64,000 nt of DNA, taken from positions 11,898 to 75,897 of the forward strand of contig DAHVNW010000003.1 in assembly GCA_027319095.1 (NCBI GenBank), read 5' to 3'. This DNA is from a bacterium. GTDB lineage: Bacteria > SZUA-79 > Acidulodesulfobacterales > Acidulodesulfobacteraceae. Both the position numbers and the translations under genes were made by a program. This document shows positions 45,145 through 54,583 of the stretch, in pieces. The first letter of the stretch is position 1. Every line of letters begins with the position of its first letter. The notes beneath the pieces were generated by a model, which was given only the letters and a program-made list of their open reading frames with translations, was not told the DNA's origin and searched no databases.

Positions 45145-46365
45145 ATGTCAAACGAGAACATTAATTCGCCGCTTAACGCCTCCGAAATTTTAGATACTAT
45201 CGACGACGGCGTAATAGTTATTGACGAAAATTATAAAATAGTTTATGCGAATAAACGGTTTTTAAGCGATGCAGGCATTCCGCCTTCCGAAGTTATAGGA
45301 GGATATTGTTATAAAGTGAGCCATTTTAGGGAAGAACCATGCGATCCTTTGCTTGAATCCTGTTCGATAGAAGAAGTAATTAAAAAAGGCAAGACCGTCA
45401 AGGTTATTCACTGTCACTATGGCAGGCAAAACAAAGAAATTGCCGTCGAGATAAATTCTACGCCATTTTATGACGCTTCAACGGGCAAAAAATATGCCGT
45501 AGAAGTCCTGAGGCATCTTGGAAACGGTTCGAACTCGCATATAAAATTTAATCTTTCCCAAAGATTATCCGAAGTCGGTCTTTTAGCGGAAGGAGTTGCC
45601 CATGAAATAAATAATCCTTTAAATAACATACTTGCTTCTATCGATATGATAAAAATGTGTGCCGGCAACAGCGGTTTAATTGATAATGCCGGGATTTCCC
45701 GTATTATGATGGGAAACGGCTGTGATATAAAAAAATATTTTGATTTAATGAAGCAGGAAATAGAGAGATGTAAAGAAATTACAAGAAAACTCCTTATTTT
45801 ATCCCGTCCGATTTCAAGCTCTTCCGACATTGTGGATATAAACAAATCTGTCGAAGAAAGCTTAACCCTGATATCTTTTACCGCAGGCAAAAAAAATATA
45901 ATGATTAAAAAAAATCTTGCGCGGAATATTCCGCTTATCAGTTTTTCGGAAGCCGGGCTCAGGCAGGTTTTATTGAATATCGGGCTCAACGCCGTTCAGG
46001 CTGTCTCGGACGATTCCGGTATAGTTTATTTTATTACTAAAAAAACTAAAGATTATATTTATATAATCATAATAGATAACGGCTGCGGAATTGAGCAGGC
46101 TGACATTAAAAGAATTTTCGACCCTTTTTTTTCTAAAAACAAAAAATCGACAGGCACCGGGCTCGGCCTTCCTATTTCTATGAGTATTATAAAATCTCTC
46201 TACGGTTCTATAGAAGTCCGCTCGAAATTAGATTATGGAACAAAATTTACCATAAAAATTCCGATTAAAAGAAATTTCTCTGAAAATAAAGAACATAAGT
46301 ATGAATACGGCTATAGATGCGAACATGGATTCCGGGATAGCGGGCATGAGCATGGTTTAGCCTGA
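45145..46365 (+). CDS. PAS-domain sensor histidine kinase
   Basis: Cytoplasmic kinase of 406 aa with no transmembrane helix. A Cys-rich PAS domain (about 12-130; GGYCYKVSHFREEPC, ESC, HCHYG) precedes HisKA with the phospho-acceptor His in VAHEINNPLNN, and an HATPase with N box GLNAVQAV, G1 DNGCGI and G2 GTGLGLP. A His/Glu/Tyr/Gly-rich tail follows. The next gene is a NtrC-type response regulator, so they form a pair. The signal is unknown. Confidence 0.9.
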   Translation: MSNENINSPLNASEILDTIDDGVIVIDENYKIVYANKRFLSDAGIPPSEVIGGYCYKVSHFREEPCDPLLESCSIEEVIKKGKTVKVIHCHYGRQNKEIAVEINSTPFYDASTGKKYAVEVLRHLGNGSNSHIKFNLSQRLSEVGLLAEGVAHEINNPLNNILASIDMIKMCAGNSGLIDNAGISRIMMGNGCDIKKYFDLMKQEIERCKEITRKLLILSRPISSSSDIVDINKSVEESLTLISFTAGKKNIMIKKNLARNIPLISFSEAGLRQVLLNIGLNAVQAVSDDSGIVYFITKKTKDYIYIIIIDNGCGIEQADIKRIFDPFFSKNKKSTGTGLGLPISMSIIKSLYGSIEVRSKLDYGTKFTIKIPIKRNFSENKEHKYEYGYRCEHGFRDSGHEHGLA

Positions 46366-46397
46366 TTTACGGAAGATTACATTTAGATAAGTTTAAA

Positions 46398-47747
46398 ATG
46401 AATAACAAATCTGTTTCTATACTTATAGTGGACGACGATGCTAATTATAGGACCATTCTGTCCGATTTTTTAAAGAACGAAGGCTATGACGTCGTGACGG
46501 CTAATTCTGCCGAAGAAGCCGTGAACAGGCTTGGAAAAGACTTTTTTAATATTATAATTTCCGATTTGAAATTGCCAGGAAAATCTGGAATAGAATTGTT
46601 AAAGATAGTAAAATCAAAGTCTAACGATGTAGAAATCATTATACTTACGGCATTCGGAAGCGTGGATTCCGCGGTTTCGGCATTAAAAATAGGCGCGTGC
46701 GATTATTTGGTTAAGCCTCTAAGTTTGGAAGAATTAAGCATAACGGTAAAAAGGCTTATAGAAAAAATAAACTTAAAGAATTACGCGTCTTACTTTAAGC
46801 GCGAGATATTTAAAAAGTTTTTTATCGGAAAATCGAAAGCTGCCGCTAAAGTCGTTGACGATATTACGGTTGCCGCAAAATCGAATTTAAACGTTCTTAT
46901 ATCTGGAGAATCCGGGACGGGCAAGGAACTTAGCGCCAATTTACTGCACCGGCTTTCCGGGCGAAGGGACAATCCTTTTATAATAATCGATTCGTGTAAT
47001 TTGTCGGAAAATCTTTTCGAATCGGAGCTGTTCGGCCATGAACGAGGGTCGTTTACCGGGGCAGACGCGCTCAAGAAAGGACTTCTTGAATATGCGGATA
47101 AAGGAACGATTTTTATCGACGAAATAGGCGAGGCAAGCGGCATAATACAGGCGAAACTTTTAAGGATAATCGATACTAAGAGTTTCAGGAGAGTAGGGTC
47201 ATCCAAAAACCTTTCAATAGATACCAGAATTATAACGGCGACCAATAAAAATCTTAAAAAAATGGCGGAAAACGGCGCTTTCAGGGGAGATTTGTTTTAT
47301 AGGATTAGCGGTTTTACTATCGAACTGCCGCCCTTAAGGGAAAGGAAGGAAGATATACAGTATCTGGCGCATTATTTCATGACCAAGGAAAACAAGATTC
47401 AATTTTCTAAGCCGCTTTCACAATCGGCATTGGATAAGCTTATGAATTACGATTGGCCAGGGAACGTTAGAGAATTAAAAAATATCATAGAAAGGGCAAT
47501 AGTGCTATCCGAAGACAAAGACGAGATACTGCCAGGAGCCGTTCAGCTTGAAATACCTAACAGGAAGAACTGCTATCCTTTCGAAGAGTCGGCAATTTTC
47601 GAGAAGAAGCTGTCTTTAAAAGAAATAGAAGAAAAATATATAAGCTATCTAATCTCCAAGGGTCATACCAAAACTGAAATAGCACAAATTACAGGCGAAA
47701 GCGAAAGGTCTATTTATAGGAAATTATCGGCTATAAAAGTTAACTAA
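46398..47747 (+). CDS. NtrC-family sigma-54-dependent response regulator
   Basis: Three domains: receiver (about 5-120; acidic pocket DDD near the N-terminus, phospho-acceptor Asp in SDLKLPG), AAA+ ATPase (about 140-370; GESGTGKE and the sigma-54 loop GSFTGAD in place of GAFTGA), and a C-terminal Fis-type helix-turn-helix (TKTEIAQITGESERSIYRKL). 449 aa. Partner of the kinase 32 nt upstream. No -24/-12 promoter is obvious nearby, so the targets are probably elsewhere. Confidence 0.92.
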   Translation: MNNKSVSILIVDDDANYRTILSDFLKNEGYDVVTANSAEEAVNRLGKDFFNIIISDLKLPGKSGIELLKIVKSKSNDVEIIILTAFGSVDSAVSALKIGACDYLVKPLSLEELSITVKRLIEKINLKNYASYFKREIFKKFFIGKSKAAAKVVDDITVAAKSNLNVLISGESGTGKELSANLLHRLSGRRDNPFIIIDSCNLSENLFESELFGHERGSFTGADALKKGLLEYADKGTIFIDEIGEASGIIQAKLLRIIDTKSFRRVGSSKNLSIDTRIITATNKNLKKMAENGAFRGDLFYRISGFTIELPPLRERKEDIQYLAHYFMTKENKIQFSKPLSQSALDKLMNYDWPGNVRELKNIIERAIVLSEDKDEILPGAVQLEIPNRKNCYPFEESAIFEKKLSLKEIEEKYISYLISKGHTKTEIAQITGESERSIYRKLSAIKVN

Positions 47748-47866
47748 CCTAACTTTATTTATTGTTTTAAAATATAATTGCGACAGTTTTTTCCCTTGAT
47801 TTAAAATTAATAACGGATTATTTATATTTATATTAAATTCGATAAAAACGAAGGAGCGGGGGTTTA

Positions 47867-48012
47867 ATGAACATTTCTAATTTCAAAAAAGTTTCCATAA
47901 GAAGGAAATTTCTTACGGCTTTTTTATAATTATAGTTCTTACTATTTCTTTTTTAACTTATCACGGAGAGTTGGAAAAGCTTATAAGAATATTAAATAAA
48001 TTTAAATATTAA
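47867..48012 (+). pseudogene. Frameshifted remnant of a membrane sensor N-terminus
   Basis: AAGGAG at 47851-47856 and an ATG give MNISNFKKVSIRRKFLTAFL and then a stop at 47927. Restoring one T in the T-run at 47921-47925 continues IIIVLTISFLTYHGELEKL and ends at 48010-48012. A basic patch followed by a transmembrane helix is typical of sensor kinases and chemoreceptors. The rest of that gene is missing. The 119 nt before it (from 47748) is plain AT-rich sequence. Confidence 0.55.
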
Positions 48013-48066
48013 CCTGGAATTGCGGATAGAAAATTATTTTTTTGCGTAAATGCCATGCGGTTATAT

Positions 48067-48136
48067 CCGCCTGCGCTGGGATTGCATCAAGGGATTTTAA
48101 TTTTTCGCACATGCGGAGCCATTCCAGCGTAGGCGG
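48067..48136 (+). repeat. REP-like inverted repeat upstream of acs
   Basis: CCGCCTGCGCTGGGAT (48067-48082) and ATTCCAGCGTAGGCGG (48121-48136) are inverted copies with 14 of 16 bases matching, about 38 nt apart, and clearly more GC-rich than the surroundings. It resembles palindromic REP units of the kind that begin CCGCCTGCGC. The rest of the 48013-48253 stretch shows no gene and no clear promoter. Confidence 0.6.
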
Positions 48137-48253
48137 GGATTCGGTGTTTATATACTTTAAGAGCTATTTTAAACGTTTCTGCCTGCATTTTTGGAATTAA
48201 GCTTTATTTCCATTAAGTAATTTAATATAATGAATTCTAACGGGAGGGAGATT

Positions 48254-50200
48254 ATGAATTATTCGAAAAGCCGCGAGGCAAAACAAGAATCAAAAAATTC
48301 CACTTTCGACAGCTTTGCAAACGTAAAGGATATATATAATCCTTCTAAAGAAACCGTAAAAAACAGTTATGTGGACGATTATGAGAAGCTTTATAAATAT
48401 TCGATAAACGAAAACGAAAAATTTTGGGACGAAACGGCAAAGCAATTGGACTGGTTCAGGCATTACGATAAAGTTTTAGATTCGTCCGACCTTCCTTTTT
48501 TTAAATGGTTTACCGGAGGCAAAACTAATATAGTTTATAATGCGCTAGACAGGCATATAGCGACGTTCCGAAAAAACAAGCTTGCGATAATATGGGAAGG
48601 AGAAGACGGCGCCGAAAGAGTTTATACATATTTTTCTTTATACAAAGAAGTTAATAAATTTGCTAACGTTCTGAAGAGTTTCGGCATAAAAAAAGGCGAT
48701 ACCGTTACTATATATCTTCCAAATATACCAGAAATAGCGATAAGCATGCTTGCATGCGCAAAAATAGGAGCTATTCACAGCGTTGTATATGCCGGTTTTT
48801 CGGCGCTTGCATTAAAGGACAGGATACTCGACGCGCAAAGCAAACTCCTTATTACGGCCGACGGCGCTTATAGGGGCGGTAAAATAATAGAACTCAAAAA
48901 AATAGCCGACGAAGCCGTCGCTAAAGCTCCTGTAGTACAAACCTTAATAGTCGTTAAAAGAACCTGCAAAGAAATAGTTATGGATGGAAACAGGGATTTT
49001 TATTATGACGAACTCATGAAACTTCCTATTGCCAACCCGTATTTAAAAACCGAAGAATTAGATTCCGAGGATCCTCTTTTTATATTATATACTTCAGGGA
49101 CTACCGGGAAACCAAAAGGCATTCTCCACGTCCACGGGGGTTATTCCGTAGGGACTTATATAACTTCCAGGTATGTTTTTAATATAAAAGACAACGATAC
49201 ATACTGGTGTGCGGCCGACCCTGGCTGGATAACGGGGCATTCTTATATTATTTACGGTCCTTTAATTAACGGGGCTACTACCATTATGGTAGAAGGTTCC
49301 CCTTATTATCCGTATCCAGACAGGTGGTGGAGAATAGTGGAAAAACACGGCGTAAATATTTTTTATACTTCTCCAACCGCTATCAGGGGCGTTATGAGAT
49401 TCGGCGAAAATTGGGTAAACAGGCATAATCTGAGCTCACTTAAAATACTCGGCAGCGTGGGGGAGCCGATAAATCCCGAAGTTTGGCGCTGGTATTATAA
49501 GCATATAGGCAAGGAAAGATGTCCGATAATGGATACTTGGTGGCAGACCGAATCCGGCATGTTTTTGATATCGCCTATGCCTTCGATGGCTTTAAAGCCC
49601 GGTTCTTGCGGAAAACCGTTTTTAGGGATAGACGCCGATATTTTCGACGAAAACGGGAAAAGCGTGGAACCGGACAAAGGCGGTTATCTCGTCGTAAAAA
49701 AACCGTGGCCTTCGATGATGAGGACGATCTATAAAGACGAAGACAGATACAAAGAGACTTATTTTTCTAAATTTAAAGGAATATATCTTGCCGGAGATAC
49801 TGCTAAGCGCGACAAAGACGGATATTTTTACGTTATGGGAAGAATAGACGACGTAATAAAAGTTTCGGGGTACAGGCTTGGAACGGCGGAGATAGAAAGC
49901 GCTTTAATAACGCATAAATCGGTTGCCGAGTCTGCAGTTATAGGAAAACCTCACGAAATTAAAGGAAATTCCATCAAAGCTTTTGTAGTTTTAAGGCCAG
50001 GCATAGAAAAAAGCGATGCGCTGGCAGACGACATTAAGGCAAATGTCGCCAAAACATTGGGTCCTATTGCAAAACCCGACGAAATAGAATTTGTCGATTC
50101 TCTTCCAAAAACAAGGAGCGGAAAAATTATGAGAAGAGTCTTAAAGGCAAGAGAAACGGGTGCAGACGAAGGGGACTTATCCACCATAGAAGAAGATTGA
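48254..50200 (+). CDS. acs: Acetyl-CoA synthetase (AMP-forming)
   Basis: Activates acetate to acetyl-CoA via acetyl-AMP. The ATG at 48254 is chosen because GGGAGGGA lies 4 nt upstream; an ATG 24 nt earlier is possible. 648 aa with YTSGTTGKPKGILHVHGG (AMP-binding), DTWWQTESG, and the C-terminal VSGYRLGTAEIES and PKTRSGKIMRR, whose Lys is the conserved acetylation site. A propionyl-CoA specificity cannot be excluded. Confidence 0.93.
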   Translation: MNYSKSREAKQESKNSTFDSFANVKDIYNPSKETVKNSYVDDYEKLYKYSINENEKFWDETAKQLDWFRHYDKVLDSSDLPFFKWFTGGKTNIVYNALDRHIATFRKNKLAIIWEGEDGAERVYTYFSLYKEVNKFANVLKSFGIKKGDTVTIYLPNIPEIAISMLACAKIGAIHSVVYAGFSALALKDRILDAQSKLLITADGAYRGGKIIELKKIADEAVAKAPVVQTLIVVKRTCKEIVMDGNRDFYYDELMKLPIANPYLKTEELDSEDPLFILYTSGTTGKPKGILHVHGGYSVGTYITSRYVFNIKDNDTYWCAADPGWITGHSYIIYGPLINGATTIMVEGSPYYPYPDRWWRIVEKHGVNIFYTSPTAIRGVMRFGENWVNRHNLSSLKILGSVGEPINPEVWRWYYKHIGKERCPIMDTWWQTESGMFLISPMPSMALKPGSCGKPFLGIDADIFDENGKSVEPDKGGYLVVKKPWPSMMRTIYKDEDRYKETYFSKFKGIYLAGDTAKRDKDGYFYVMGRIDDVIKVSGYRLGTAEIESALITHKSVAESAVIGKPHEIKGNSIKAFVVLRPGIEKSDALADDIKANVAKTLGPIAKPDEIEFVDSLPKTRSGKIMRRVLKARETGADEGDLSTIEED

Positions 50201-50251
50201 TTTAAACTATTATTTTTAAATATAAATATTAACATGGCGGAGGGAGTTAAA

Positions 50252-51808
50252 TTGAATTTTAAATTATTAGATTCTATAGAAAAATCTTTGAAAGAAAAAA
50301 AAATAAAACAGTATGAACGAATTTTCGTTTTCGGGGTTTTTATAAAAGAAGAAAATAGTTTTTTAAAAAATAAAAGTCTTAAGGAATTCGATTTTATCGA
50401 TAAAAGAGTAAAACAGCTCGATTTTAAGGCAAAAAAAGGAAACAACATGCTCATAGAATCTCCTGTTTATAGTTTGGTTTATGGACTCGACAAGAAAGAA
50501 AAATTCGATTACGATTCTCTTAGAAGTTTTATTTCCGGTTCGTCCAGGATTGCCAGAACAAATAAAATAAAAGAAATGATTTTTATAATTCCTGAATTGG
50601 AACGCGAATATTATTTAAAAAGCGGACTGTTTTATATGGCTGCTTCCTCCGCCGAAGGCGCCGAACTCGGTTTGTACGAATTTAAAAAATACGTTACGAA
50701 AGACGGTGAAAAAGGAAATAATAACAATAAAATAAAATACCCCGAAACTATAAATATTTATTTTAATAATTTACAATTGAATAAAGATATGGTAAGTTCT
50801 TTCGAAAAAGGCATAGATTTCGGCAAAAAAACTTCTATGGCCGCTAATTTTGCCAGAGATATAGTCAACGAACCGGGAAATGTCGTTACCCCTCAATATT
50901 TAGCCGGCATTGCCCTTAAAATATCCAAGGAAGAAAATATCGAGTGCGAAATATTCGATGAGAAAGAGATACTAAAAAAGGGAATGAACGCTTTTTACGG
51001 CGTAGGACAGGGGTCTAAAAATCCTCCAAGATTTATACACTTAACTTATAAACCTAAGAATAAATCGAAAAATAAAAAAATTAAAAAAATCGCAATCGTC
51101 GGCAAGGGTATAACATTCGACAGCGGCGGCCTTTCTTTAAAGCCCGCGGATTATATGACTACCATGAAATCCGATAAATCGGGCGCATGCGCTGTTCTAG
51201 GCGTTATGAAATATATTAAAGAGTTTAATATTGACGTAGAAGTTCACGGAATCATAGCCGCATGCGAAAATATGCCTGACGGAGGCGCCCAGAGGCCTGA
51301 CGACGTCGTCAAGGCGTTTAACGGAAAAACAATCGAGATAGAAAATACGGATGCCGAAGGCAGATTAACTTTGGCGGATGCTTTCGGTTTTGCCTCAGGG
51401 CTTGAAATAGATGAAATTATAGACCTTGCGACATTGACCGGCGCCTGCGTCATAGCTCTCGGAGAATATACTTCCGGCGTTATGGGGAATAATAAAGATT
51501 TGATAAATAGTATAATATCTACGAGTCAAATTTCTGGAGAAAGAATGTGGGAACTGCCTTTCGATGATAATATGAAAGAAAAACTTTCAAGCCACATAGC
51601 CGATTTAAAAAACGTAGGGAACAGATACGGCGGAGCTATTACGGCGGGAATGTTTCTTGAAGAATTTGTTCCGGAAAAAATTAAATGGTGCCATATAGAC
51701 ATAGCAGGCCCTGCATTTACCAAGACCGGTTTTAATTATAATCCAAAAGGAGCTACAGGGGTGGGCGCCAGGACTTTGCTTTATTATTTAAATCAGCATA
51801 TTATTTAA
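50252..51808 (+). CDS. pepA: Leucyl aminopeptidase (cytosol aminopeptidase, M17)
   Basis: Di-metal aminopeptidase. The catalytic C-terminal domain has GKGITFDSGGLSLKP and NTDAEGRLTLADA with the metal ligands. The N-terminal domain (about 1-170) is macro-like and divergent. A TTG start at 50252 is preferred because GGAGGGAG is 5 nt upstream; the ATG at 50234 overlaps that signal. 518 aa is normal. Confidence 0.91.
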   Translation: MNFKLLDSIEKSLKEKKIKQYERIFVFGVFIKEENSFLKNKSLKEFDFIDKRVKQLDFKAKKGNNMLIESPVYSLVYGLDKKEKFDYDSLRSFISGSSRIARTNKIKEMIFIIPELEREYYLKSGLFYMAASSAEGAELGLYEFKKYVTKDGEKGNNNNKIKYPETINIYFNNLQLNKDMVSSFEKGIDFGKKTSMAANFARDIVNEPGNVVTPQYLAGIALKISKEENIECEIFDEKEILKKGMNAFYGVGQGSKNPPRFIHLTYKPKNKSKNKKIKKIAIVGKGITFDSGGLSLKPADYMTTMKSDKSGACAVLGVMKYIKEFNIDVEVHGIIAACENMPDGGAQRPDDVVKAFNGKTIEIENTDAEGRLTLADAFGFASGLEIDEIIDLATLTGACVIALGEYTSGVMGNNKDLINSIISTSQISGERMWELPFDDNMKEKLSSHIADLKNVGNRYGGAITAGMFLEEFVPEKIKWCHIDIAGPAFTKTGFNYNPKGATGVGARTLLYYLNQHII

Positions 51809-51840
51809 ATCAGTAATTAATTTTTTTAGATATTTTTTTG

Positions 51841-51869
51841 TTGACTTAATAAATTTGATATGATAAAAT
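51841..51869 (+). promoter_or_regulatory. Sigma-70-type promoter for the nuo operon
   Basis: TTGACT at 51841-51846, a 17-nt spacer and TAAAAT at 51864-51869, with a TG extension just before the -10. The transcript would start near 51876, about 44 nt before nuoA. The spacing and -10 are identical to those of the rplU promoter. Confidence 0.7.
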
Positions 51870-51919
51870 GTAAAAGTTTTGTTTTTTTTGGTGGATTAAT
51901 CGCTATTTAAGATAATAAA

Positions 51920-52288
51920 ATGGGGGACGTTTTATTGAAAGCTTTTATTCCTATCCTTATAATGCTTGTATTAGCAATTTTATTTGCCGTTTTTAACATA
52001 TTAGCTTCAAATTTTATCGGAAAGAAAACTTATGAATCCGGCAAATTAACGGCTTATGAATGCGGCATAGAACCGGCCGGCGAACCCCATGTCAGGTTCG
52101 ATATAAAATTTTACCTCATTGCCATTTTTTTTCTTCTTTTCGATATAGAAGCTCTTTTTTTATTTCCGTGGGCGGTAATATTTTCTAAGTTAGGTATCTT
52201 GGGTTTTGTCGAAATGTTTTTATTTATAGTAATATTAGTTTTAGGCTTGCTTTACGTATGGCTTAAAGGAGCTCTTAAATGGGAATAG
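51920..52288 (+). CDS. nuoA: NADH-quinone oxidoreductase subunit A
   Basis: Membrane subunit of complex I at the junction with the peripheral arm. 122 aa with three transmembrane helices and the conserved [20 protein letters not shown] loop and [11 protein letters not shown]. It starts the nuo operon and overlaps nuoB by 10 nt. Confidence 0.95.
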   Translation: MGDVLLKAFIPILIMLVLAILFAVFNILASNFIGKKTYESGKLTAYECGIEPAGEPHVRFDIKFYLIAIFFLLFDIEALFLFPWAVIFSKLGILGFVEMFLFIVILVLGLLYVWLKGALKWE

Positions 52289-52773
52289 AAGAACACCTTG
52301 GAGACAATATTATTACCGCTTCTTTGGATAAGATAGTTTCTTGGGGGCGGAAATGGTCTATCTGGCCTGCAACTTTCGGTTTGGCATGTTGCGCGATAGA
52401 AATGATGACTACCGCTTCTTCGAGATACGATTTCGACAGGTTAGGATTAATATTCAGGTCAAGTCCAAGACAATCCGATTTAATTATAGTATCGGGAAGG
52501 GTTTCCTATAAAATGGCGCCCATGGTTAAAAGAATTTACGACCAGATGCCCAATCCAAAGTGGGTTATAGCAATGGGCGATTGCGCATGCTCCGGCGGAC
52601 TTTTTAATGTTTATAGCATTGTTCAGGGAGTCGATAGAATTATTCCGGTAGATGTTTATGTACCCGGGTGCCCTCCAAGACCGGAGGCTCTTATTTACGG
52701 CATAGTAAAACTTCAGGAAAAAATAGGAAAAGGCACTATTAAACATGAAGCTCCGCCGCAAATTATAAGATAA
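52279..52773 (+). CDS. nuoB: NADH-quinone oxidoreductase subunit B
   Basis: Carries the terminal 4Fe-4S cluster N2 next to the quinone site. Ligands are visible in [11 protein letters not shown] (double Cys), GDCACSGG and [10 protein letters not shown]. 164 aa is normal. It lies between nuoA and nuoC. Confidence 0.96.
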   Translation: MGIEEHLGDNIITASLDKIVSWGRKWSIWPATFGLACCAIEMMTTASSRYDFDRLGLIFRSSPRQSDLIIVSGRVSYKMAPMVKRIYDQMPNPKWVIAMGDCACSGGLFNVYSIVQGVDRIIPVDVYVPGCPPRPEALIYGIVKLQEKIGKGTIKHEAPPQIIR

Positions 52774-52819
52774 ATATACAAATAATGTACTTCTTTTAAA
52801 TTAAATAAAATTAGACGAT

Positions 52820-53335
52820 ATGGACGTAAATTTTGCATTGGCCGTTATAAAAGAATCTATGCAGAAAAAAATAGTAGCGGCCGGAAACGTTAACAGAGAT
52901 GCGTATATACAAATTCAAAAGGAAGACCTTCTTGAATTTGCAGATTTTTTTAAAAATGATCCGAGGTTAAAGTTCGATATGCTTTCCGATTTATTTGCCG
53001 TAGATTATCCTAAAAGACCCGAAAGAATAGAAGTTATATACAATTTTTATTCCGTCGTAAACAACTTTAGAATATTTATTAAAATAAGGAGTAAAATCGA
53101 CGAATCCGAATATCCCAGTTTAACTTCCTTTTATAATTCAGCCAATTGGTTTGAAAGGGAAGTTTACGATATGTTCGGATTAAAATTTAAAGGCCACCCC
53201 GATTTAAAAAGAATATTAAATCCGGACGACTGGGACGGACATCCGCTTCTTAAGGATTATCCGTTGAGAAAAAGGCCGGAACCCGAAGAAATAGAAATGG
53301 ATAGGCCAGGATATATAGAATTGGATAAAATATAA
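52820..53335 (+). CDS. nuoC: NADH-quinone oxidoreductase subunit C
   Basis: 30-kDa-type subunit of the peripheral arm. ANWFEREVYDMFGLKFKGHPDLKRIL and DGHPLLKDYPL are diagnostic. Separate from nuoD, unlike in E. coli where they are fused. 171 aa. Confidence 0.95.
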   Translation: MDVNFALAVIKESMQKKIVAAGNVNRDAYIQIQKEDLLEFADFFKNDPRLKFDMLSDLFAVDYPKRPERIEVIYNFYSVVNNFRIFIKIRSKIDESEYPSLTSFYNSANWFEREVYDMFGLKFKGHPDLKRILNPDDWDGHPLLKDYPLRKRPEPEEIEMDRPGYIELDKI

Positions 53336-53367
53336 TATTATCTAAAACTAATTAAATCTATTTTAAA

Positions 53368-54567
53368 ATGTTCGAATACAAAGATTTTCTTATAGAAACG
53401 GATAAATTCGCTTTAAACGTCGGACCTTCGCATCCGGCTACGCATGGAGTCTTAAGGGTTTTAGTAAAACTTGACGGAGAAACCGTTGTTCATGCGGAAC
53501 CTATGATAGGATATCTTCATACGAGCATGGAAAAACTTGCGGAACATAGAACATATCATCAGGCCGAAACTATTACGGACAGAATGGATTATGTTTCCGG
53601 AGCTTCGAATAATCTGGGATATATTCTTGCCGCAGAAAGACTTTGCGGCGTTAAAGCGTCTAAAAGAGCCGAATATGTCAGGGTTATTTTAGCGGAATTT
53701 ACAAGGATAAGTTCGCATCTTGTATGGCTTGCTACCCATGCAGTTGACCTTGGCGCCCTGACCGAGTTTTTATACTGTTTCCGTGAAAGAGAACTTGTCC
53801 TCGATATTATAGAAACGGTTACAGGACAGAGAATGACGCCTTCTTTTTTTCGTGTAGGAGGTCTTGCAATGGATTTTCACAAAGATTTTGTAAATAAAAC
53901 TAAAGATTTTATTAAAATTTTTCCTGAAAAAATCAATGAATACGAAGCTCTTTTAACAAAAAATAAGATATGGCTCGAAAGAACTAAAAATATCGGAGTA
54001 ATTTCTGCCGAAGATGCGATAAATTTTGCCCTGACCGGACCTTCGCTTAGAGGCAGCGGGGTTAAATATGACGTTAGAAAGGCAAGTCCTTATTCTAGAT
54101 ACGAGGACTTCGATTTCGAAATACCTATAGGAGAAATAGGAGACGTGTACGACAGATATTTGGTGAGAATCGAAGAAATGAGGCAGAGCCTTAAAATAAT
54201 TTCTCAGGCTATAGACAATATTCCTGAAGGCGAATACTCAAGTTATCACGAATATCCGGCTTATGTTATTCCTCCCAAAAAAAAAGCGTTAACGACCATG
54301 GAGGGAATGATATTTCTTTTTAAATACGGAATGGAAGGAATAAAGCCGCCCAAGGGAGAGGCATACGTTTCCATAGAAAATCCAAGGGGAGAATTAGGCT
54401 TTTATTTGGTATCCGACGGCTCTGCTTTTCCTTATAGAATGAGAGTTAGGCCGCCTTCTTTTTGCAATATCAGCGCTTTAAATAAAATGACCGCAGGTTA
54501 TATGGTAGCCGATCTAATAGCTATTATGGGAAGCGTGGATATATTGCTTGGAGAAGTCGATAGATAA
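53368..54567 (+). CDS. nuoD: NADH-quinone oxidoreductase subunit D
   Basis: 49-kDa-type subunit that forms the quinone-binding cavity with NuoB. NVGPSHPATHGVLR, the YLHTSMEKLAE loop with the quinone-site His, and the C-terminal DILLGEVDR are present. 399 aa. The next gene begins only 16 nt later, leaving no room for nuoE. Confidence 0.96.
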   Translation: MFEYKDFLIETDKFALNVGPSHPATHGVLRVLVKLDGETVVHAEPMIGYLHTSMEKLAEHRTYHQAETITDRMDYVSGASNNLGYILAAERLCGVKASKRAEYVRVILAEFTRISSHLVWLATHAVDLGALTEFLYCFRERELVLDIIETVTGQRMTPSFFRVGGLAMDFHKDFVNKTKDFIKIFPEKINEYEALLTKNKIWLERTKNIGVISAEDAINFALTGPSLRGSGVKYDVRKASPYSRYEDFDFEIPIGEIGDVYDRYLVRIEEMRQSLKIISQAIDNIPEGEYSSYHEYPAYVIPPKKKALTTMEGMIFLFKYGMEGIKPPKGEAYVSIENPRGELGFYLVSDGSAFPYRMRVRPPSFCNISALNKMTAGYMVADLIAIMGSVDILLGEVDR

Positions 54568-54583
54568 ATAAGAAAAGGAAAAT

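Noticed and set aside
45521-45540. GGTTCGAAC-like string suggestive of a tRNA T-arm
   Set aside because: It lies inside the histidine kinase coding region and no cloverleaf can be formed around it. No tRNA was found elsewhere.
47748-47866. Possible sigma-54 (-24/-12) promoter near the NtrC-type regulator
   Set aside because: No TGGC...TGC pair with correct spacing is present here or in the other gaps I read.
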